Assembly: GCA_009780245.1 (NCBI GenBank)
Contig: WRAJ01000010.1
Coordinates: 1-54,872, forward strand
Source of the DNA: Turicibacter sp.
Lineage (GTDB): Bacteria > Bacillota_I > Bacilli_A > MOL361 > Turicibacteraceae
Direction: 5' to 3'
Length of the DNA stretch: 54,872 nt
In this document: positions 52,296 to 54,872 of the stretch, in pieces
Layout of the letters: every line of letters starts with the position of its first letter
Numbering within the stretch: the stretch's first letter is position 1
Translations under genes and position numbers: made by a program
Notes under the pieces: generated by a model
Database searches by the model: none
What the model saw: the letters and a program-made list of their open reading frames with translations, nothing else
Told to the model about the DNA's origin: nothing

Positions 52296-53045
52296 ATGAA
52301 TCTTACAGAAAGCAAAGTAGCAACGTATAAAAAATTACTCGAAAACTTAGAAAAAGAACGTGCATCACTCCCACCCGGACATTTGATTATCAGAGGAACA
52401 CGCTATTACCAACGAATTGACGGTCATGACCGTGGCATCACTCGCCAACCAAAAAAAGTCCAGCAACTCGCCCGCGCTCGCTACATTGATACGCTCATCA
52501 AAATCATTAAAAACGTCCTCAACACGACACCTCACAAAATCAAAGACTTTAAATTCCCCACCCACCAAGAAATCATCAACAAACTCCCCAAAACCTTCAG
52601 CAAACTCCCAGACGACTACTTCAAACTCACTCACCTAAACGACTGGCTCAGCAAAAAACACTCCCAAAATCCACGCTACCGAGAAGACCTCGTCTACCCA
52701 ACCAAATCAGGCATCCTCGTCCGTTCCAAAGAAGAAATCCTTATTTCCAACACTCTCACCGACCTCGGCATCCCCCACAAATACGAAGCGCCTTACCAAC
52801 TCGCCGGCAAAACTATCTACCCCGACTTCACCCTCATCAACCCCTACACCACCAAAGAAACCCTTTGGGAACACCACGGCGCCTTCCACCTCGAAAACTA
52901 CGGCCTACAATCCCACCAAAAACTCCTTGCCTACTGCCAAAGCGGCCTCATCCCCAACGACACCCTCATCATCACCTACCCCGATGACATCAAAATCCCC
53001 AACCGCCTCAAGAAAATCATCAAAAACACCCTCAAAAACACGTAA
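52296..53045 (+). CDS. Uncharacterised PD-(D/E)XK-like protein, repeat-array associated (paralogue 2)
   Basis: 249 aa, the second copy of the family at 16265-17032. Lys-rich helical N-terminus (residues 1-75), then LVRSKEEILISNTLTDLGIP with Glu147, IYPDFTLINPYT with Asp177 and LWEHHGAFHLENY with Glu192. The same acidic triad as its paralogue is kept, which argues for a working enzyme. ATG 52296 was chosen for AGAGG; the frame stays open upstream through array 2. Codon use is odd: the second half is very C-rich and G-poor on the coding strand (third position mostly C), unlike the AT-rich paralogue. Function unknown. Confidence 0.7.
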   Translation: MNLTESKVATYKKLLENLEKERASLPPGHLIIRGTRYYQRIDGHDRGITRQPKKVQQLARARYIDTLIKIIKNVLNTTPHKIKDFKFPTHQEIINKLPKTFSKLPDDYFKLTHLNDWLSKKHSQNPRYREDLVYPTKSGILVRSKEEILISNTLTDLGIPHKYEAPYQLAGKTIYPDFTLINPYTTKETLWEHHGAFHLENYGLQSHQKLLAYCQSGLIPNDTLIITYPDDIKIPNRLKKIIKNTLKNT

Positions 53046-53122
53046 AAATCCCGCTACAACCCTAACACCAAGCACACGAAAATAACCAAGAAATGTAAAT
53101 ACAATACCACCCATCACCCCAA

Positions 53123-53151
53123 CAAAAAAGGCCATGCTAAGCACAGCCCTT
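53123..53151 (-). terminator. Terminator of the sigma/anti-sigma operon
   Basis: Minus strand AAGGGCTGTGC-TTA-GCATGGCCTT with one bulge and a TTTTTT tail, ending the gene that stops at 53164. Confidence 0.7.
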
Positions 53152-53163
53152 ACTTCGTTTACA

Positions 53164-54246
53164 CTACGGTATCGGGATCACAATTTCCCCTAAAATAACA
53201 TCCCACATCTCAACATTTCCCCCACCAGCTTCGAACTCTTCCACACCGATGGTATTCTGCCATCTAAACTCCCAATCGTTTAATTGCCAATGCGTAATCG
53301 CCATATTCGCTGTCACAATAAGTTCCGTTGCGTCAGGATGAAGTTCTCCCATCCGAAGCCAGCCGCTCCCGCGACGCTCATCATGCTCTGAAGCACTCTC
53401 CCAACGGTCATAAACATTCCCTAAATCATCACGGATGCTAAACCACACATTTGCTTCTCGCCTTTCTGCTTCCTCTGGGTAAGCAAAGAAATCCCAACCG
53501 GTATACGTGTAATAACCAGGTGCTACCTCAAAGGAAAAATGTAGCGTGGCGCTAAGTGGTGAGAACATCGCATTCGTGATCGCTGCTTCAAAGCCATCGT
53601 AGGTAACAGTCGCCGCCTGCAGCACGGTCATTTCACCACCAACGCTCTCGATCGGAAACACAACGTGCCAGTGACCGAGCCTAAAATGCACCTCAGCGTT
53701 TTCAATCGGCTCATCAAAAGTTGGAAAATAAATCGAACCTACTGTCACATAAGTATGTTCAGAAATTCGTTCCAAAATACCCGGCGAAGCCCCCCATCCG
53801 CGATCACCATGCACTTCCACACCAGCCACTCGCAACCCAAGATCACGAATCGTAAAATAAAAATGTTCTTCTAACTCACGATCGCTTTCAATCGTATAAG
53901 CAAAATAAAGCACTTGCCCATCAAAAACAGCCTCTTCGATGGTCACATACATCCCCAAAGCTTCCCCAGAAATCGCGACCTCCTGAGCAAAATCTTGTAA
54001 CCTAGTAAACTCAACCACGTGGTATTCACTATCACCAACTAAATCAAAAATCCCCCGAATAATCGGAATATGCTGCGCCAAAGATGGAAAAGCAAAACCA
54101 AACATTGGCAACCCAATCACAATAGCAGCCGCCACAGCTACCAACTGCTTCTTCCACGAACCAGAAGACCTCACACGCTCTGCCATCCCCAGCTCAACCG
54201 CACTCTCAATCACTCGCTGCTTCTTCACCTCATCTAATCGTTGCAT
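53164..54246 (-). CDS. DUF4179-type anti-sigma factor, membrane anchored
   Basis: 360 aa. Cytoplasmic N-terminal part of about 30 residues (MQRLDEVKKQRVIESAVELGM), one membrane segment (residues 34-54), then a DUF4179-type extracytoplasmic region (AFPSLAQHIPIIRGIFDLVGD, ISGEALGMYVTIEEAVFDGQVLYFAYTIES) and a beta-rich C-terminal half. Such proteins hold a neighbouring ECF sigma factor at the membrane. It overlaps the sigma gene by 13 bp, so they are made together. The signal sensed is unknown. Confidence 0.83.
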   Translation of the reverse strand: MQRLDEVKKQRVIESAVELGMAERVRSSGSWKKQLVAVAAAIVIGLPMFGFAFPSLAQHIPIIRGIFDLVGDSEYHVVEFTRLQDFAQEVAISGEALGMYVTIEEAVFDGQVLYFAYTIESDRELEEHFYFTIRDLGLRVAGVEVHGDRGWGASPGILERISEHTYVTVGSIYFPTFDEPIENAEVHFRLGHWHVVFPIESVGGEMTVLQAATVTYDGFEAAITNAMFSPLSATLHFSFEVAPGYYTYTGWDFFAYPEEAERREANVWFSIRDDLGNVYDRWESASEHDERRGSGWLRMGELHPDATELIVTANMAITHWQLNDWEFRWQNTIGVEEFEAGGGNVEMWDVILGEIVIPIP

Positions 54247-54791
54247 AAAAACGCCTCCCGTACCAATTTTTGTGTGGCATAAAAACTCGCCTTGACCGTC
54301 GATTCAGGCACGTTGATGATCTGGGAAATGTTGCGAAACGTATAACCTTCAAATGCCTTTAATTTAAATATGTCACGACTATCTGCATCAAGCTGATCAA
54401 CAAAATCACTGATTTCTCCGATCTCAACAATCTGCTCGACACGACCCCCAAGCGTACTTGCCAAATGATCAATCGCCTCATCGTCATGCTCTACCAAACG
54501 ATCCAGCTGGTATTCCTTGCTGCGGTAATAATCAGCAATCCGTCTTTTCGTGATCTGGTAAAGCCATGTGCGAAACGAGGATTTCTTATGGTCATAGCGA
54601 TCAATCGCTTGCAACGTGCTAACAAAAATTTCCTGCGTCACATCCATGGCAACCTCTTCATTGCTGGTTCGCTTAAACACATAACCATAGATCTCATCGA
54701 AATAATGCGCGATCAAAAAATTAGCGGCCCGCTTATCGGCGGAATGTACAATCCGCTTGATCCATTTCTTTACTTGCCTCTCCTTGTCCAT
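54234..54791 (-). CDS. ECF-type RNA polymerase sigma factor
   Basis: 185 aa. Region 2: FLIAHYFDEIYGYVFKRTSN, EVAMDVTQEIFVSTLQAID, SFRTWLYQITKRRIADYYR. Region 4: LDADSRDIFKLKAFEGYTFRNISQIINVPESTVKASFYATQKLV. ATG 54791 was chosen for GGAGG; ATG 54806 is in frame. Cognate of the overlapping anti-sigma gene. ECF factors usually drive their own operon; a candidate element on the minus strand (TATAACTTTT, about 16 bp, CGAATAAC; roughly 54820-54850) is weak evidence for that. Confidence 0.9.
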   Translation of the reverse strand: MDKERQVKKWIKRIVHSADKRAANFLIAHYFDEIYGYVFKRTSNEEVAMDVTQEIFVSTLQAIDRYDHKKSSFRTWLYQITKRRIADYYRSKEYQLDRLVEHDDEAIDHLASTLGGRVEQIVEIGEISDFVDQLDADSRDIFKLKAFEGYTFRNISQIINVPESTVKASFYATQKLVREAFLCND

Positions 54792-54872
54792 AACAACCCT
54801 CCTCACCGGCCTACACTTTGTTATTCGGGAATTTTATTAAAAAAGTTATAAAAATTTTAATTTTTTTCATTA

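Noticed and set aside
52365..53144. Long antisense frames over paralogue 2
   Set aside because: They arise from the strong C-over-G skew; their products are low-complexity Val/Gly/Phe/Asp and lack ribosome sites.

Overview
The window comes from a low-to-moderate-GC Bacillota genome of Bacilli-like gene content. Evidence: a mini-RNase III / RlmB / SigH-like block, RecD2, RadA, ComEA/ComEC/CoiA, a PadR-HAAS-DUF4097 operon, an LPXTG-type cell-wall anchor, sigma-A promoters with 16-17 bp spacers, and strong AGGAGG-type ribosome sites. It ferments (pyruvate formate-lyase and its activase), uses starch-derived and xylan-type polysaccharides (GH8, GH10, maltodextrin uptake), has a wall (class B PBP) and keeps a SpoIIR-like protein. 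Exported proteins are very acidic, which may indicate a saline or alkaline habitat (inference). No rRNA, tRNA or complete insertion sequence was seen.

Layout. 1-2.7 kb: a GH8 glycanase cut by the window edge. 2.7-4.5 kb: ThuA-like protein and Gfo/Idh/MocA oxidoreductase. 4.6-4.7 kb: three 40-bp palindromic repeats. 4.7-12.1 kb: maltodextrin locus (malE, DUF1189, malF, malG, malQ) with a divergent LacI-type regulator and an operator. 12.2-16.1 kb: a MacB-type ABC exporter and an ABC importer pair without a binding protein. 16.3-17.4 kb: a PD-(D/E)XK-like protein with a hairpin-repeat array upstream. 17.5-21.5 kb: GNAT enzyme and the PadR/HAAS/DUF4097 operon. 21.7-24.5 kb: comEA-comEC. 24.6-30.5 kb: an unknown small protein, nitroreductase, CstA, PflB, PflA. 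30.6-34.4 kb: M28 lipoprotein peptidase and wall-anchored GH10 xylanase. 34.7-38.8 kb: RecD2, a small kinase, MnmA. 39.0-39.7 kb: an IS110-type transposase fragment beside a type I toxin-antitoxin locus. 39.9-42.9 kb: MFS transporter, SigH-like factor, RlmB, mini-RNase III. 43.4-50.8 kb: PanE-like reductase, phosphoglucomutase, RadA, PBP, CoiA. 51.0-53.0 kb: SpoIIR-like protein, a second hairpin array and a second PD-(D/E)XK-like gene. 53.2-54.8 kb: DUF4179 anti-sigma and ECF sigma.

The most unusual signal is a two-copy module. Two diverged paralogues of an uncharacterised PD-(D/E)XK-like protein (16265-17032 minus; 52296-53045 plus) each have, just upstream, an array of hairpin units with the same 62-bp period. 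In array 1 four 21-bp stretches of unrelated sequence separate conserved palindromes; in array 2 units are nearly identical, as if recently amplified. Upstream of array 2 is a promoter-like element almost identical to the one in front of comEA, suggesting co-regulation with competence, perhaps by the SigH-like factor encoded here. A second clear system is a type I toxin-antitoxin pair at 39.28-39.73 kb, with convergent promoters and a ribosome site enclosed in a GAAA-loop hairpin.
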